From Enoplosus armatus (lineage: Eukaryota > Chordata > Actinopteri > Centrarchiformes > Enoplosidae), in assembly GCF_043641665.1 (NCBI RefSeq), contig NC_092189.1, positions 11,680,333 to 11,744,332 of the forward strand: a DNA stretch of 64,000 nt. Direction: 5' to 3'. The position numbers were made by a program, and so were the translations under genes. The notes below the pieces were generated by a model. It saw only the letters and a list, made by a program, of their open reading frames with translations, had not been told where the DNA came from and ran no database searches. Shown piece after piece: positions 1 to 23,197 of the stretch (positions are counted from its first letter, which is position 1; every line of letters begins with the position of its first letter).

Positions 1-75
1 CTAGAATCTACTACAGTCCCGGGCAGCCATGCGCATACACTAGTGTTTCCTGACAGGAGGAGGGCATTTGGAGAT
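1..75 (+). CDS. Protocadherin variable exon A0, 3' end only
   Basis: The window opens in the last 25 codons of a variable exon whose body lies to the left. The frame reads STTVPGSHAHTLVFPDRRR then AFGD and stops at a donor GAT|GTAAGC. It aligns with the end of every array A exon ([23 protein letters not shown]) but carries several substitutions (I to T, N to H, L to F, S to F, E to D) that the downstream copies lack. This exon therefore belongs to the same subfamily, but at least its last codons lie outside the homogenised group. The phase-0 donor shows it is spliced to a constant exon and is not a stop-terminated gene. Confidence 0.85.
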
Positions 76-259
76 GTAAGCTTGTTTGCATGGCCGAATG
101 TTTGGTTTACCTTTTAATCCATAATATGTCTCTTCATTACGTTCACGGTTTAACTGAGGTACTGGTACAGACACACAAACACACACACTTCTCGTTTGTT
201 TTTTGATTTAAAACTATTTTGTTTGGGAAATGAATCTACGGGCGAGTCTGAGTGATAAC

Positions 260-280
260 GTCGCTATCCATTGTGCTGAA
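260..280 (-). promoter_or_regulatory. RE1/NRSE-like site upstream of A1
   Basis: On the + strand GTCGCTATCC then ATTGTGCTGAA. Read on the minus strand this matches the REST-binding RE1 half-sites TTCAGCACC and GGACAGCGCC with correct internal spacing, 17 of 21 positions by my count. It lies about 375 bp before the A1 ATG. Confidence 0.6.
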
Positions 281-402
281 ATCTCACGTAGAGCTGTATT
301 ACACTTTGTATGCTTCGTAATGAAATCGTTAATATTACTTCAAATTATTTAAACCTTAAACTGTGTTATATTTGTGGAGGAACAAACTAACTGGAAAGTG
401 AT

Positions 403-418
403 CACTTGGTGTCAGTAT
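403..418 (+). promoter_or_regulatory. CSE-like promoter element of A1
   Basis: CACTTGGTGTCAGTAT, 239 bp before the A1 ATG. It is the A1 version of the element found at the same distance before every array A exon, and is nearly identical to the A3 copy. Confidence 0.7.
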
Positions 419-656
419 GTGTTCAGAAAAGTGTTTCAAAAGAAGCCTTTTGTCAGAGATATGGGTCCTCCCCTTTGTGGGATGGGTTTTCACATTTCAG
501 TCCTGGATGCATCCTGCACTCGCAGAGCGAATATTCAGCATCTGCGATTTTGACAATACACTGGAAACTGTACATATTATTTTAGGTCTAACTATTTTTC
601 ATTTAATTAAGGAGTCTTTATTCTGAATCATCGGGATACATTTTAATCTGCTGGTT

Positions 657-3020
<2,364 letters not shown>

Positions 3021-3079
3021 GTGAGTCATTGTTTATATTGGCTATATATGCTTATTTAAGGATTTCTTTTGTCATTACC

Positions 3080-3100
3080 GCCCTCAACCATGGTGCTGAA
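3080..3100 (-). promoter_or_regulatory. Degenerate RE1-like site upstream of A2
   Basis: The half CCATGGTGCTGAA is intact (minus strand TTCAGCACCATGG), but the GGACAGCGCC half is lost. About 357 bp before the A2 ATG. It is either a decayed site or a single-half-site element. Confidence 0.4.
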
Positions 3101-3206
3101 ATCGGATTTTAACTGAACCCACATGAGGAACTTTCTCATTCAAAACACTTGAACATACATAGTACCAGTTAGTATAGATAATAAAATGCATTATCACACA
3201 CATTCA

Positions 3207-3222
3207 CAGGGTGGCAGTACCT
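3207..3222 (+). promoter_or_regulatory. Degenerate CSE-like element of A2
   Basis: ACAGGGTGGCAGTACC, 235 bp before the A2 ATG. It keeps GGTG.CAGTA of the consensus and sits exactly where the element lies in the other exons. This is the weakest copy of the array. Confidence 0.4.
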
Positions 3223-3456
3223 TATCAGTATAACGCCTAATAGCGTCTCAGCGCAGGGGACACATGAGTCCGCCCCTACTGTCTGGTTAGACAACATTTA
3301 GCTCGCAGATTTGGAATAAGCACACGGTGACTGTTCTTGTGTTTTGTAAAATACATTCCAAGAAGACAAAAATATATTTCATGCTGCGATGGAGACACGC
3401 ATCTAGACAAGTGGAGAATGATGGACGCGTTTGGATTCGTACTTTTACCTCAAAAC

Positions 3457-5814
<2,358 letters not shown>

Positions 5815-6492
5815 GTAAGATAAATAGTTTGACTCTCTCTCCTGTAAGTTTGTCTTGCCTAATTTTGTGTAAATAACACAGCTCAGATTATAAATTTCAA
5901 TTTAATTTCATGCTCTCGAGTTTGAAGCTTGTGCGCATATCACTGATGTAATGTGTTTTCTGGTTTGTTTTTGCGGTATCGAATTGATTAATGGCCATGG
6001 TTATAAAGCAAGCACTCCTGACTTGCTTTATCTTATAAGATAAATTGGAAGATAATGCTTTAAAACAACTATCAGGCTCCTCTTTTGCCGATTACATAAA
6101 ACTTACTTTTTAGTCAAGCCAACTATTTGTTTCTGTTTTGTTTTTTTTAAATGTTGACACAAAACTGATACTGGGAAAATGGATTATGGGCAGTTGGTGT
6201 GCATCAGTGAGATTGACTGGCAAGTTTCAATATCTCATTTCAAGATGTGGGTGCAAATTGAGTATTAATATACCAGCAATTAAGGAGAGTTTCTGTTGCA
6301 TCACAGCTTTGGATGTCTTTTGCCCACTGGTGTGACAGATGGCTGGACGGTCTCCGTCTCTCTATTTAACCTCCTTCTGAATCAAATAATGATATCTGTA
6401 CCAGAAAAAAATATATTTTTACAATTGCAATCTTATACATCTCCATATAGTGTACGTCTAAAATGCGCTGGTAGTTTAGCTGAGTGCAGGCT

Positions 6493-6513
6493 GTCGCTGT
6501 CCGCGGTGCTGAA
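6493..6513 (-). promoter_or_regulatory. RE1/NRSE-like site upstream of A3
   Basis: GTCGCTGTCC then GCGGTGCTGAA on the + strand, 19 of 21 positions matching the RE1 consensus on the minus strand by my count. This is the strongest copy seen. It lies 542 bp before the A3 ATG. Confidence 0.75.
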
Positions 6514-6790
6514 TAATCTTCAGCAAATCCCTCTTATTTCTTGGCAAAACGCGACTTGGTTATTTGAAACATGGTAATAATCGGTAATATGACGCAAAGT
6601 AAGAGTTAATGTCTGCATGGACAACCTGTTAATTTAAGGTGTAAAGGCATTTTTCTTCCTCTGTGCTTTATAAGTGGGAATATGGCAAGCAGCTTTTCTT
6701 TATTGTCAAAAAACGCTTTCTTTTTCGTGCAAAGTCCAATTTTGAATTCTGCTGTTATTTCAAATACAGTTCTGCAGTGCGATTCTCGAT

Positions 6791-6811
6791 CACTTGGTGT
6801 CAGTATAAAAA
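6791..6811 (+). promoter_or_regulatory. CSE-like element and TATA box of A3
   Basis: CACTTGGTGTCAGTAT at 6791-6806 runs straight into TATAAAAA at 6804-6811, about 245 bp before the A3 ATG. A TATA box abutting the CSE is also seen in A6 and A7, which suggests initiation roughly 30 bp further downstream. Confidence 0.7.
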
Positions 6812-7054
6812 CAACTAATGCTTCCACATGTTTTCGTCATAGCAACTAGACCCATCCCCTTCCTCTAAAACCATCATTGTCAGAACATTTTACGTGCTAA
6901 CGGCTTCAATACACAATTTATCTTAAAAAGATAATAATCTCGTGTTGGAGAATGGTCCGATTACGACAACGAATGTGACGGAAGGATTTTACGTTAGTAT
7001 ATGAGTATAGCTCTTTGAAAGCTGTTTTTATTTTAAATGTTTCACCTTCACATC

Positions 7055-9415
<2,361 letters not shown>

Positions 9416-9608
9416 GTAAGGATTTTTTTTTTGTGTGAAAAACTTGACTTGCTTTCGCTGGTAGTATTATTCACGTGTTCGTTCATTATTTAGTGCAGTA
9501 CTGTTTGTTTTTTTCAAGGCAGTTCTGGTGTGAATGCTCTTAATAGATGAGATGCATATTTAAGTTTGCCAAAAGCACTGGATCAGACATCGCATTCAGA
9601 ATAGTGTC

Positions 9609-9629
9609 GTCGCTGTCAGAGGTGCGAAA
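9609..9629 (-). promoter_or_regulatory. Weak RE1-like site upstream of A4
   Basis: GTCGCTGTCA then GAGGTGCGAAA on the + strand. About 16 of 21 positions match RE1, but the GTGCTGAA half is damaged to GTGCGAAA. It lies 444 bp before the A4 ATG, within the range of the other copies. Confidence 0.4.
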
Positions 9630-9810
9630 TTTTGGAACTGCAGCTAAAATCTTGAATAGATGAGAGTGGTATAAAATGTCATGTTTCTTAGCAACCAACT
9701 ATGATTGAAATACAATTTGATAACAATATTTACTGCTTGAACAGTATGAATCAACATTTTAAACGTCTTCAGTTTGAATATTTTAAAGCAATGCAATTTT
9801 TAGAAGAAAA

Positions 9811-9826
9811 CGCATGGTGTCAGTGT
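9811..9826 (+). promoter_or_regulatory. CSE-like promoter element of A4
   Basis: CGCATGGTGTCAGTGT, 247 bp before the A4 ATG, identical in these 16 bases to the copies before A6-A9. Confidence 0.75.
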
Positions 9827-10072
9827 GTGACTACAGGGACAGAACCTCCGTTTATCTTCGTGGTCCCTCCCCCTTTGCCGACGTGTCATTCAGCCTTCGC
9901 CTGAATCAGTCGACAACAGGCATCACATCAGTGGCTTTACCTGTATCAATAACATTGTTTTTCATGGATTAACGCATTTTCCGGACATTTTATGGAGTGT
10001 GTGTAGAAGACAATGGGATTTTAGTCCTTGAACGGATGATTATTTTAGTTTTGTTATTGTAAATAACAAAAA

Positions 10073-12433
10073 ATGAAACAAAGAGGTTTTCCAGCGTGGA
10101 GGCAAGTACGCGGGTGGGTTGCGGTGATGCCTTTATTTGTTCTTCTGTGGAATGGGGCCTCCGCACAAATCAGATATTCCATCTCTGAGGAAGGTAAGGC
10201 AGGGACGATTGTCGGAGATGCAGCAAAAGATTTGGGACTTGATAAAAACACCTTAAAGGATAGAAATTTCCGTATTGTGTCTGGCTCCACCGAGCCCCTC
10301 TTCCTGGTAAACCAAAACGACGGCATACTATATGTTAATCGAAAAGTGGATCGCGAGGAAGTATGTGGACGAAACAGCGCGTGTATGATCAACCTGAAAA
10401 CTGTACTGGAAAACCCCCTAGAGATCCATTATGTGGCTGTGGAGGTGATAGATGTTAACGACAATTCACCTGCCTTTTCAGAGAAAGAAACACATTTAGA
10501 AATATCAGAATCAGCCGTACCAGGGGCTCGGTTTCAGCTTCAAGCTGCACGAGACGCAGACAGTGGGCAATTGTCAATTCAGCAGTACAAACTGAGTCAA
10601 AGTGAACATTTTCGTATAGAGGTCAAAGATAGAGGAGAAGACCGTAAAATCCCCTTTCTTGTTTTACAGAGACAGTTAGATAGGGAGACAGCTGTGAAGC
10701 ACAAACTGTTACTGACAGCAGTGGATGGTGGGAAGCCAGCAAAGTCGGGTACAATAGAAATCAATGTAGAGGTACTTGATGTGAATGATAACTCTCCCAT
10801 GTTTACGAAAGATCTTTACTCAGTAACATTAAGTGAAAACACACCAGTTGGTGCTACAGTGACTCAGATTAATGCAACTGACTTAGACGAGGGTTTAAAT
10901 GGAGAGGTCATATATGTGTTTGGAAAAGAGGTTGATAGTGATATAATGGACCTATTTGGATTAAACCAGAAAACAGGAGAAATAACTGTTAAAGGCAAAA
11001 TTGATTTTGAAGAAAACCAAGCCTATGAGATAGATATACGAGCATCCGATAAAGGATCTGCTCCCCTCACAACCGATAAAAGCATATTCATAAAAGTTAT
11101 AGATGTTAATGATAATGCACCCGAGATAGAGGTCACTTCATTTTCTAACACAATTCCCGAGGATTCCAGGATTGGAACCACTGTAGCGCTTATTAGTGTC
11201 AACGACTTGGACTCTGGCCTAAATGGGAAAGTGATTTGTTTTTTAAATGACAATCTCCCTTTTGCATTGGCAACGTCAATGCAAGATCGTATGTATTCTG
11301 TAGTTACCAAGACTACACTGGACAGGGAGAATCAGGCTCAATATGATGTAAGAATATGTTGCAAAGATGCAGGTGAGCCCGCCTTGTCATCTGAAAATAC
11401 CATAAGCATTGTTGTTTCAGATGTGAATGACAACAGACCAGAGTTTTCACTGAGTCCCTATACTTTCTATGTCACTGAAGCGAATGAGCCAGGAGTCTCC
11501 GTGTTTTCTGTTAAAGCTTTTGATCGTGATGAGAACGACAATGCACTTATCTCTTATCATATTCTCAGAGATAGAAGCGAAGAAAATAAATTAGCTCCAT
11601 TTCTAAACATCAACTCTGAAAATGGAGATATTTTGGCGCTAAAAAGTTTTGACTTTGAAACTCTGAAAACGTTCCAGTTCCAAGTTGTTGCCACAGATTC
11701 TGGAACTCCGTCACTAAGCAGCAACGTCACAGTGAACGTGTTCATTCTGGATCAGAACGACAACGCTCCAGTCATCCTGTATCCAGTCAGCTCTAACGGT
11801 TCTGCTGAAGGTGTGGAGGAGATTCCCCGCAATGTGAACGCAGGACACTTGGTGACTAAAGTCAGAGCCTATGACGCTGATATAGGATATAACGGCTGGT
11901 TACTGTTTTCACTGCAGGAAGTTACTGACCACAGTCTCTTTGGTTTGGACCGCTATACAGGACAGATCCGAACACTTCGCTCTTTCACAGAGACAGACGA
12001 GGCTGAGCATAAACTGCTCATACTGGTGAAAGACAATGGGAACGTTTCGCTCTCAGCAACAGCTACTGTGATTGTCAAACTTGTGGAGCCCAAAGAGGCT
12101 TTTGCAGCTTCTGATGTCAAAAGTGCAACAAAGGATGAGGAGGGGACTGATGTGACTTTTTACCTGATGATAACTTTGGGCTCAGTTTCAGTTCTTTTTC
12201 TCATCAGTATCATCGTGCTGATTGCAATGCAGTGCTCCAAAACCACAGACTATACTTCTAAATATCTACAAGAGCCTAATTATGACGGGACGCTGTGTCA
12301 CAGCATCCAGTACAGATCTGGAGACAAACGGTACATGCTAGTTGGACCCAGAATGAGTATAGGATCTACTATAGTCCCGGGCAGCCATGCGAATACACTG
12401 GTGCTCCCTGACAGGAGGAGGGCATCTGGAGAG
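10073..12433 (+). CDS. Clustered protocadherin variable exon A4
   Basis: A 787-codon variable exon: signal peptide ending WNGASA, six EC repeats, transmembrane helix, 66-residue tail with [10 protein letters not shown]. The start at 10073 (MKQRGFPAW) is the only fitting ATG. EC1 is unusual in reading [18 protein letters not shown] where the others have VGNIAKDLG, and has CGRNSAC. EC4 carries adjacent cysteines (VRICCKDAG) in the strand where paralogues have VTIVAKDAG, and so lacks the glycosylation sequon found there in A3. The first part of EC5 (about 11,443-11,532) is identical in DNA to A6 although the rest of EC1-EC4 is only distantly related. The homogenised tract runs from 11,606 to the donor. 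Intron retention adds only VR. Confidence 0.95.
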
Positions 12434-13154
12434 GTAAGATAAATGCATTGGATGTTTTTGATTTTCCCGTCCCCTGCATACTTAACACTTGTGTGAAAAG
12501 TTTTCATCGTCAATCAGGAAAGCTACACTTTCCTCATAATCAGCATTTTAAACTGTTACAAACTTTATAATTCACTTTACTTTGTATTGCAACATATTTG
12601 AAAGCAGATTTTTTTGTTTTGATCGTGGTGCATTTCCTATGCCATTTTTAATCATGTGCTTTTAATGGTGTTCGTATCATGTGTTCTTTTACAATGTACT
12701 GACAACTGTGATTCACGGTGTCGAGCGTTAAAGTGATATTGTCCCATGGCTTCAATGGGAATACAAATAAAAAGACCAAAGTTGCAACATGTGCTAAAGC
12801 CTTTGACATGTGGGGAAATCATGCATCTGAACATTGGAAGATTCTCTTTCATATCTTAAATGACTACTACTGTAATCTGTGTAAGTAACAATTCCAACGC
12901 TTGGTGTCAGTGTAGTTCAGTGATTCTGTGCATCTGGCAGCACTTTACGTCACGAGCTTTATTTCGACAGAGCCCTTGCGTTTTCCTCAAACAGCATACT
13001 GAAATGTAAGCTCGTGACTGGCAACAACGAGTGTGTTTTATACTCAGCAGTTTTTGTAAAAACAGATCTTGAGCATCGTTTACAGACATGACCGATTAAG
13101 TGTCACTGATATCACGACGTAGTTAAAAGGACTGTTCTTTATCGCTTTCAAGTC
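12434..13154 (+). other. Spacer A4-A5 with promoter of A5
   Basis: A 721-bp AT-rich spacer. It contains the CSE of A5 (12,898-12,913). A sequence resembling a broken RE1 (TTGTCCCATGGCTTCAA near 12,739) is too weak to call. No exon is apparent. Confidence 0.6.
12898..12913 (+). promoter_or_regulatory. CSE-like promoter element of A5
   Basis: CGCTTGGTGTCAGTGT, 242 bp before the A5 ATG. It differs from the A4/A6-A9 copies by one base. Confidence 0.7.
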
Positions 13155-15515
13155 ATGGAACAAAGAGGATACAAAGCATGGAGGGCGCGACAGTGTTGGT
13201 TTGCCTTCATGGTTGTTTTGGATTTTCTATGGAGCGGAGCTTCTGCACAAATCAGATATTCGATATCTGAGGAAGTTCAAGATGAAACCGTCGTCGGGAA
13301 TATTGCTAAGGACTTGGGACTAGATAAGAGTGCACTCAGAGACAGAGGATATCGCATTGTATCAGGCTCAGCTGAACCCCTGTTTCAGGTGAATCAAAAC
13401 GACGGTATCTTGTATGTGAAAAGAAGAGTAGACAGGGAGGAGGTGTGCGAACGGATCAGCCCATGTTTGATCAATCTGAAAACCGTGCTAGAAAACCCGC
13501 TGGAGATCCACTACGTGGCAGTGGAAGTACTTGACATAAATGATCACTCGCCTGTTTTTCCGGAGAAAGAGAAAAGGCTTGAGATTTCTGAGTCGGCCTT
13601 ACCAGGAGCGAGATTTCAGTTGCAAGCTGCGCGCGACCTCGATGTAGGCCAGTTCTCCATTCAGCAATATAAACTCAGCCATAACGAATATTTTAGATTA
13701 GAAGTGAAGGATAGAGGCGAGGACCGCAAAGTACCATTTTTAGTTCTGCAGAAGCAGCTAGATAGAGAAACAGCCGGGAAACATAAGCTTCGTCTAACAG
13801 CCGTTGATGGAGGAAAACCAGCTAAGTCTGGCGCTATAGAAATAATTGTGGATGTACTTGATGTTAATGACAACTCCCCGGTGTTCACCAAAGAGGTGTA
13901 CTCCGCCACACTCAAAGAAAACGTTCCCGCTGGCACTGTAGTGATACAAGTAAATGCAACAGATTTGGACCAGGGTGCAAATGGCGAAATAATATATTCA
14001 TTTGGTAACGAAGTGGATTCAAAATTAATGGAAGTCTTTAGCATAGACCCAAATACTGGTGAAATTAAAGTAACCGGTCAGATAGATTTTGAGGAAAGTA
14101 AAAGTTATGAAATTGACATTCAGGCGTCTGATAAGGGACAAGTTCCTTTAACAACTGACAAAAGTGTAATTATAACTGTTATTGATGTTAATGATAATGC
14201 ACCTGAGATAGAAGTGACATCATTTTCTAGCTCTATCAAGGAGGATTCAAAGATAGGAACCACGGTGGCCCTAATTAGCGTCAGTGACTTAGACTCTGGA
14301 ATGAATGGTAAAGTCATCTGCACAATCAAAGAAGATGTCCCTTTTACTTTATCTCCATCATTACAAGAAAACATGTACGCTGTTGTAACCAGATCACAGT
14401 TGGACAGGGAAATTGTTTCCCAATTTGATGTCACAATAATTGCTAAAGACACAGGTGACCCATTATTTTCAAATGAAAAGACCATAAGCGTCGTAGTATC
14501 AGATGTAAATGACAACAGTCCAGAGTTTTCAGCAAGCCCCTATACATTTTATATCACGGAGAATAACAGCCCTGGAGCCTCAGTGTTTTCAGTAAAAGCC
14601 TCTGATCGTGATGAAAGTGACAATGCTCTCATTTCATATCATATTTTTAGAGAAGCAAGTGGAGATAATAAATTAGCCTCATTTTTAAACATCAACTCTG
14701 AAAATGGAGATATTTTGGCGCTAAAAAGTTTTGACTTTGAAAGTCTGAAAACGTTCCAGTTCCAAGTTGTTGCCACAGATTCTGGAACTCCGTCACTAAG
14801 CAGCAACGTCACAGTGAACGTGTTCATTCTGGATCAGAACGACAACGCTCCAGTCATCCTGTATCCAGTCAGCTCTAACGGTTCTGCTGAAGGTGTGGAG
14901 GAGATTCCCCGCAATGTGAACGCAGGACACTTGGTGACTAAAGTCAGAGCCTATGACGCTGATATAGGATATAACGGCTGGTTACTGTTTTCACTGCAGG
15001 AAGTTACTGACCACAGTCTCTTTGGTTTGGACCGCTATACAGGACAGATCCGAACACTTCGCTCTTTCACAGAGACAGACGAGGCTGAGCATAAACTGCT
15101 CATCCTGGTGAAAGACAATGGCAACGTTTCACTCTCAGCAACAGCTACTGTGATTGTCAAACTTGTGGAGCCCAAAGAGGCTTTTGCAGCTTCTGATGTT
15201 AAAAGTGCAACAAAGGATGAGGAGGGGACTGATGTGACTTTTTACCTGATGATAACTTTGGGCTCAGTTTCAGTACTTTTTCTCATCAGTATCATCGTGC
15301 TGATTGCAATGCAGTGCTCCAAAACCACAGACTATACTTCTAAATATCTACAAGAGCCTAATTATGACGGGACGCTGTGTCACAGCATCCAGTACAGATC
15401 TGGAGACAAACGGTACATGCTAGTTGGACCCAGAATGAGTATAGGATCTACTATAGTCCCGGGCAGCCATGCGAATACACTGGTGCTCCCTGACAGGAGA
15501 AGCGCATCTGGAGAG
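13155..15515 (+). CDS. Clustered protocadherin variable exon A5
   Basis: A 787-codon variable exon: start MEQRGYKAW, signal peptide ending WSGASA, EC1 from [16 protein letters not shown]2-EC6, transmembrane helix, tail ending RRSASGE. EC1 has CERISPC. EC3 has the NATDLDQG sequon. EC4 is the most distinctive part, reading [19 protein letters not shown] and DPLFSNEK where most paralogues have SQYD and PxLSSEK. The homogenised tract covers 14,688-15,515. The EC5 start ([18 protein letters not shown]) differs from the block shared by A4, A6, A8 and A9 even though A5 sits between A4 and A6. The intron just after the donor resembles the one after A6, marking the left edge of a tandem duplication. 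Intron retention would add VRNF. Confidence 0.95.
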
Positions 15516-16057
15516 GTAAGGAATTTTTAAGTCCAAACTATGAGGTGACTACATGTATTGTTTGTTTACTAAACATATCAACCATGCCTCCCTGGGTAAC
15601 GCTTTGCAAAGCACGGCACAGGGTGTGTTGGCTTCCCTCGTTTCCTCCTGCAATTATGACCCTCTGTCATTTTTAGGACTTATTTGTGGCAAAGGTAATT
15701 TAGGTTGACTTGAATAGTTAAATAGCACTTCATTTCTTAATTTTCGCAGTCATTTACTTTGTCAATAGCTCCACCAGTCCTATCGGAGTAATTCTGACTT
15801 CAAGGCCGGTTGGATTTTCTGCACTTTCTCTTGGGCAATTATATGAAATATGCTTGTAGCCATTTTATTTAGCTGCGGTATTTTGTTGTTGTTTTATGTT
15901 AATTTCGTCTCTTGTCACATTGGGCATGATGAAAAAGTAAGCTTTACCGTCCCGTATAATTGCAAGTGCAGTCTGACAATGTGAAAATCTATTAAAAATC
16001 TGAAGAGATGTGATAATGCCTTCATCGAAGGGGTATGTAGAACTGCAAAACGTCGTG

Positions 16058-16078
16058 ATCCCTGTCCATGGTGCTGAA
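16058..16078 (-). promoter_or_regulatory. RE1/NRSE-like site upstream of A6
   Basis: ATCCCTGTCC then ATGGTGCTGAA on the + strand, 17 of 21 positions matching RE1 on the minus strand. 530 bp before the A6 ATG. Confidence 0.65.
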
Positions 16079-16351
16079 AGGGTTTGGCTTCGTTTTCGGA
16101 TACTATAGACGTTATCGCGTATTATTTCGTAAGATAATAATCATAGTAGATAAATTATTCACTTGTATTATCTACGATCTTCGAAACATATTTCATTTTC
16201 TGTGGTCGCTTGTTTAAAGACTCAGCAGCCTCCTGATCTAGTTCCATAAACCAGACTGACGTTGCTCAGAAGTTCGCAATGGCTGACAACGAATCTACCA
16301 TAGACCTGATGTGCAGTACATCCTTTCAATTTCTGCAGTGACATATAGTGT

Positions 16352-16377
16352 CGCATGGTGTCAGTGTAATATAAAAA
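16352..16377 (+). promoter_or_regulatory. CSE-like element and TATA box of A6
   Basis: CGCATGGTGTCAGTGT at 16,352-16,367 followed at once by TATAAAAA at 16,370-16,377, 241 bp (CSE end) before the ATG. Same arrangement as A7. Confidence 0.75.
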
Positions 16378-16607
16378 TTCAGCGTACATGAGCTTGTCGT
16401 CATTTCTATTGGGTTCCACCTCCTAACAGCATTTTCACTTCGACACCGGCAGGATTGTTACTGTGCTCATCTTGTGTCGATGGTCGGTTTTCCCCAATTT
16501 CTGAATATATATCACGTTATGAATTTTTACAAATAACGTATTGGAGTCCGTCTATACAACGAAGTTATTGTCTTTGTGATGGATTACTGATGATTTCGGG
16601 TTTAACC

Positions 16608-18965
<2,358 letters not shown>

Positions 18966-19644
18966 GTAAGGCATATTTAAGTGCAAATTGTATGGTGACT
19001 AAATGTATTGTTTGTTTACTAAACATATCAACTATGCCTCCCTCGGTATTGTTTTGTATAGCATGGCACAGGATGTGTGTCGGCTTCCCTGATTTTCTCT
19101 TGCAATTATGACCTTTTGTCTTTTTTTTTTTTTTACAACTTATTTAACTACTTATTTCTAGTAATACACAGTAATTTAGGTTGACTAAATTTTCGTAGTT
19201 ACATACTCTGTCAATGTCTTCATCAACTCTATCAGAACAATTCTGACTCAGTGGCCGGTTTAACATCCTTCCCCTGAGAAATAGTATGAACAATGCTTGT
19301 AGCTCTTTTATTTTGCTTTGGTATTTTGTTGTTACTTTATGCTAATGTGGTATCTTGTCTAATTATACACGCGTAAAACCTTCTTCCATTCCTTAAACAA
19401 GATTGATCATTTAAATTGGCTGACAAGCAAATGAAAGCTGACTTATGTCCGATTGGTGTGTGTGTATAGTCTTTCACTTAACCAGAAACAACACATGACA
19501 GAGGACGCTATAGCACCCCGTAGAAATGCAAGTGCCGTATGACAGTTTGACAAACCCGATCACGTCGACTTCGCACTATCAAAAAACTGAAAAGATGTGA
19601 CAACGCCTTCATCAAATGGGTGTACTGTACTGAAAAACGTCGCG

Positions 19645-19665
19645 ATCGCTGTCCTTGGTGCTGAA
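19645..19665 (-). promoter_or_regulatory. RE1/NRSE-like site upstream of A7
   Basis: ATCGCTGTCC then TTGGTGCTGAA on the + strand, 18 of 21 positions matching RE1 on the minus strand. 516 bp before the A7 ATG. Confidence 0.65.
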
Positions 19666-19931
19666 AGTGTTTAGATTTCTTTTCTGATCACGGTGTCTTA
19701 ATTCATAAAATAATAACCATAGTATACAAACAATACTAACTAGTCTTGTGTACGATCTTCAAAACACATTTTGACGGCGGTTTTATGGTCACTTGTTTAC
19801 AGACTCAGCCCCCTGATCTCTTTCCATACACTCGACTAACTTTGCTCAGAGGTTCGTTATGGCATAAAACCAAACTATGCTTGACCTAATGTGAAGTACA
19901 TCCTTTCAATTTCTGCAGTGAGATATGAGGT

Positions 19932-19957
19932 CGCATGGTGTCAGTGTAATATAAAAA
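19932..19957 (+). promoter_or_regulatory. CSE-like element and TATA box of A7
   Basis: CGCATGGTGTCAGTGT at 19,932-19,947 and TATAAAAA at 19,950-19,957, 234 bp (CSE end) before the ATG. Confidence 0.75.
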
Positions 19958-20180
19958 GTCGGCGTACATGAGCTTGTCGTCATTTATCTGTGGTTCCACC
20001 TCCTGACAACATTTTCATTTCGATGCTGGCAGGATCATTTCTGTGCTGGTTTTGTGTCGATGGTCCGTTTGGAAAATTTCTGGATATATATGAAGTGAAT
20101 GAATATTTAAAGTGCGGAACGTGTTGGATTTCATCTGTACTACGAAGTTATTGTTCTTGTGATGGATTAATGGTTTAAAC

Positions 20181-22538
<2,358 letters not shown>

Positions 22539-23197
22539 GTAAGGAATTTCAAATAAAGCTTTTCCCGTCATACTTATGTTTTTATGGAAGTTGTGGCATG
22601 TGTGCTGTCCCATAATGACACATTTTCCTATAATAAGTGAACCTGGACAAGGATGGCATAACCAGTGAAAGATTATTTTATATAATAGTTCTAGAAGTTG
22701 CTTGGGTTGGTCACTCGTTTGAAAAGTCCAATCAGTATACTGACTTGTCTTCAACAACACTTGATTCTGCGCTCTGGTTCCCTGTCTGCATCTTCTTTTG
22801 CACCAGTGATGAATGCTTGTAAGTTTTGCTTTCATTAATTAACATTCTTTATCTAATGACCTTTCATCTTTTTCTCTTGTTTACACTTGCACGTTATTTT
22901 TAAAGAGTTGATTGAACTGACCATTGAAGTAATGTTGCTCGTGCGTAATTTGATGAGGTGACTCATGCCTCAAGCAAAATGAGCTGACCATAATCAGATG
23001 CACTTGTGCATTGCATAATACGCCTTTACTACCCATACCATACTCAGCGATAGGCAACACATAATGAAACCCTTCCGGAAACGCATGGTAGAAGTAAGGC
23101 ATCATGGGAAAAATCTATGCATTGTTAACAAATACATTTGCAATGGAATAATAATACTATCACCAAATGTAGATGGACAGGAGTAGAGTTCGTTGAG

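Larger units (their letters stand above)
76..656 (+). other. Spacer A0-A1 with promoter of A1
   Basis: Non-coding intron/promoter spacer. It holds a short CA-rich run near 171-188, an RE1-like site at 260-280, the CSE-like element at 403-418 and a pyrimidine-rich box (GGGTCCTCCCC) near 463-473. A 69-codon reading frame starting at 417 has no cadherin or other recognisable content and is taken as chance. Confidence 0.7.
3021..3456 (+). other. Spacer A1-A2 with promoter of A2
   Basis: The shortest spacer of the array (436 bp). It contains a half-conserved RE1-like site and a degenerate CSE. No coding content beyond the extended frame of A2 was seen. Confidence 0.65.
5815..7054 (+). other. Spacer A2-A3 with promoter of A3
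   Basis: A 1.24-kb non-coding spacer. Its left 650 bp is AT-rich with no recognisable feature and no protocadherin relic. The right part holds the best RE1-like site of the window (6493-6513) and a CSE with adjoining TATA box (6791-6811). Short reading frames here (for example 6296-6577) show no family resemblance. Confidence 0.6.
9416..10072 (+). other. Spacer A3-A4 with promoter of A4
   Basis: A 657-bp spacer with a weak RE1-like site (9609-9629), a good CSE (9811-9826) and a C-rich box (GTCCCTCCCCCTTTG) near 9862-9876. No exon is apparent. Confidence 0.65.
15516..16607 (+). other. Spacer A5-A6 with promoter of A6
   Basis: A 1.09-kb spacer closely resembling the A6-A7 spacer from the first bases of the intron (shared TGTATTGTTTGTTTACTAAA) to the promoter. 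It contains an RE1-like site, a CSE with TATA box and the box GGTTCCACCTCC near 16,415. No additional exon is seen. Confidence 0.7.
18966..20180 (+). other. Spacer A6-A7 with promoter of A7
   Basis: A 1.2-kb spacer, duplicate of the A5-A6 spacer with an inserted stretch around 19,370-19,500 that has no counterpart there. It contains a T-run near 19,122, an RE1-like site, a CSE with TATA box and the GGTTCCACCTCC box near 19,993. Confidence 0.7.

Noticed and set aside
12735..12760. Possible RE1 before A5 (TTGTCCCATGGCTTCAA)
   Set aside because: The GTGCTGAA half is missing and spacing is off.
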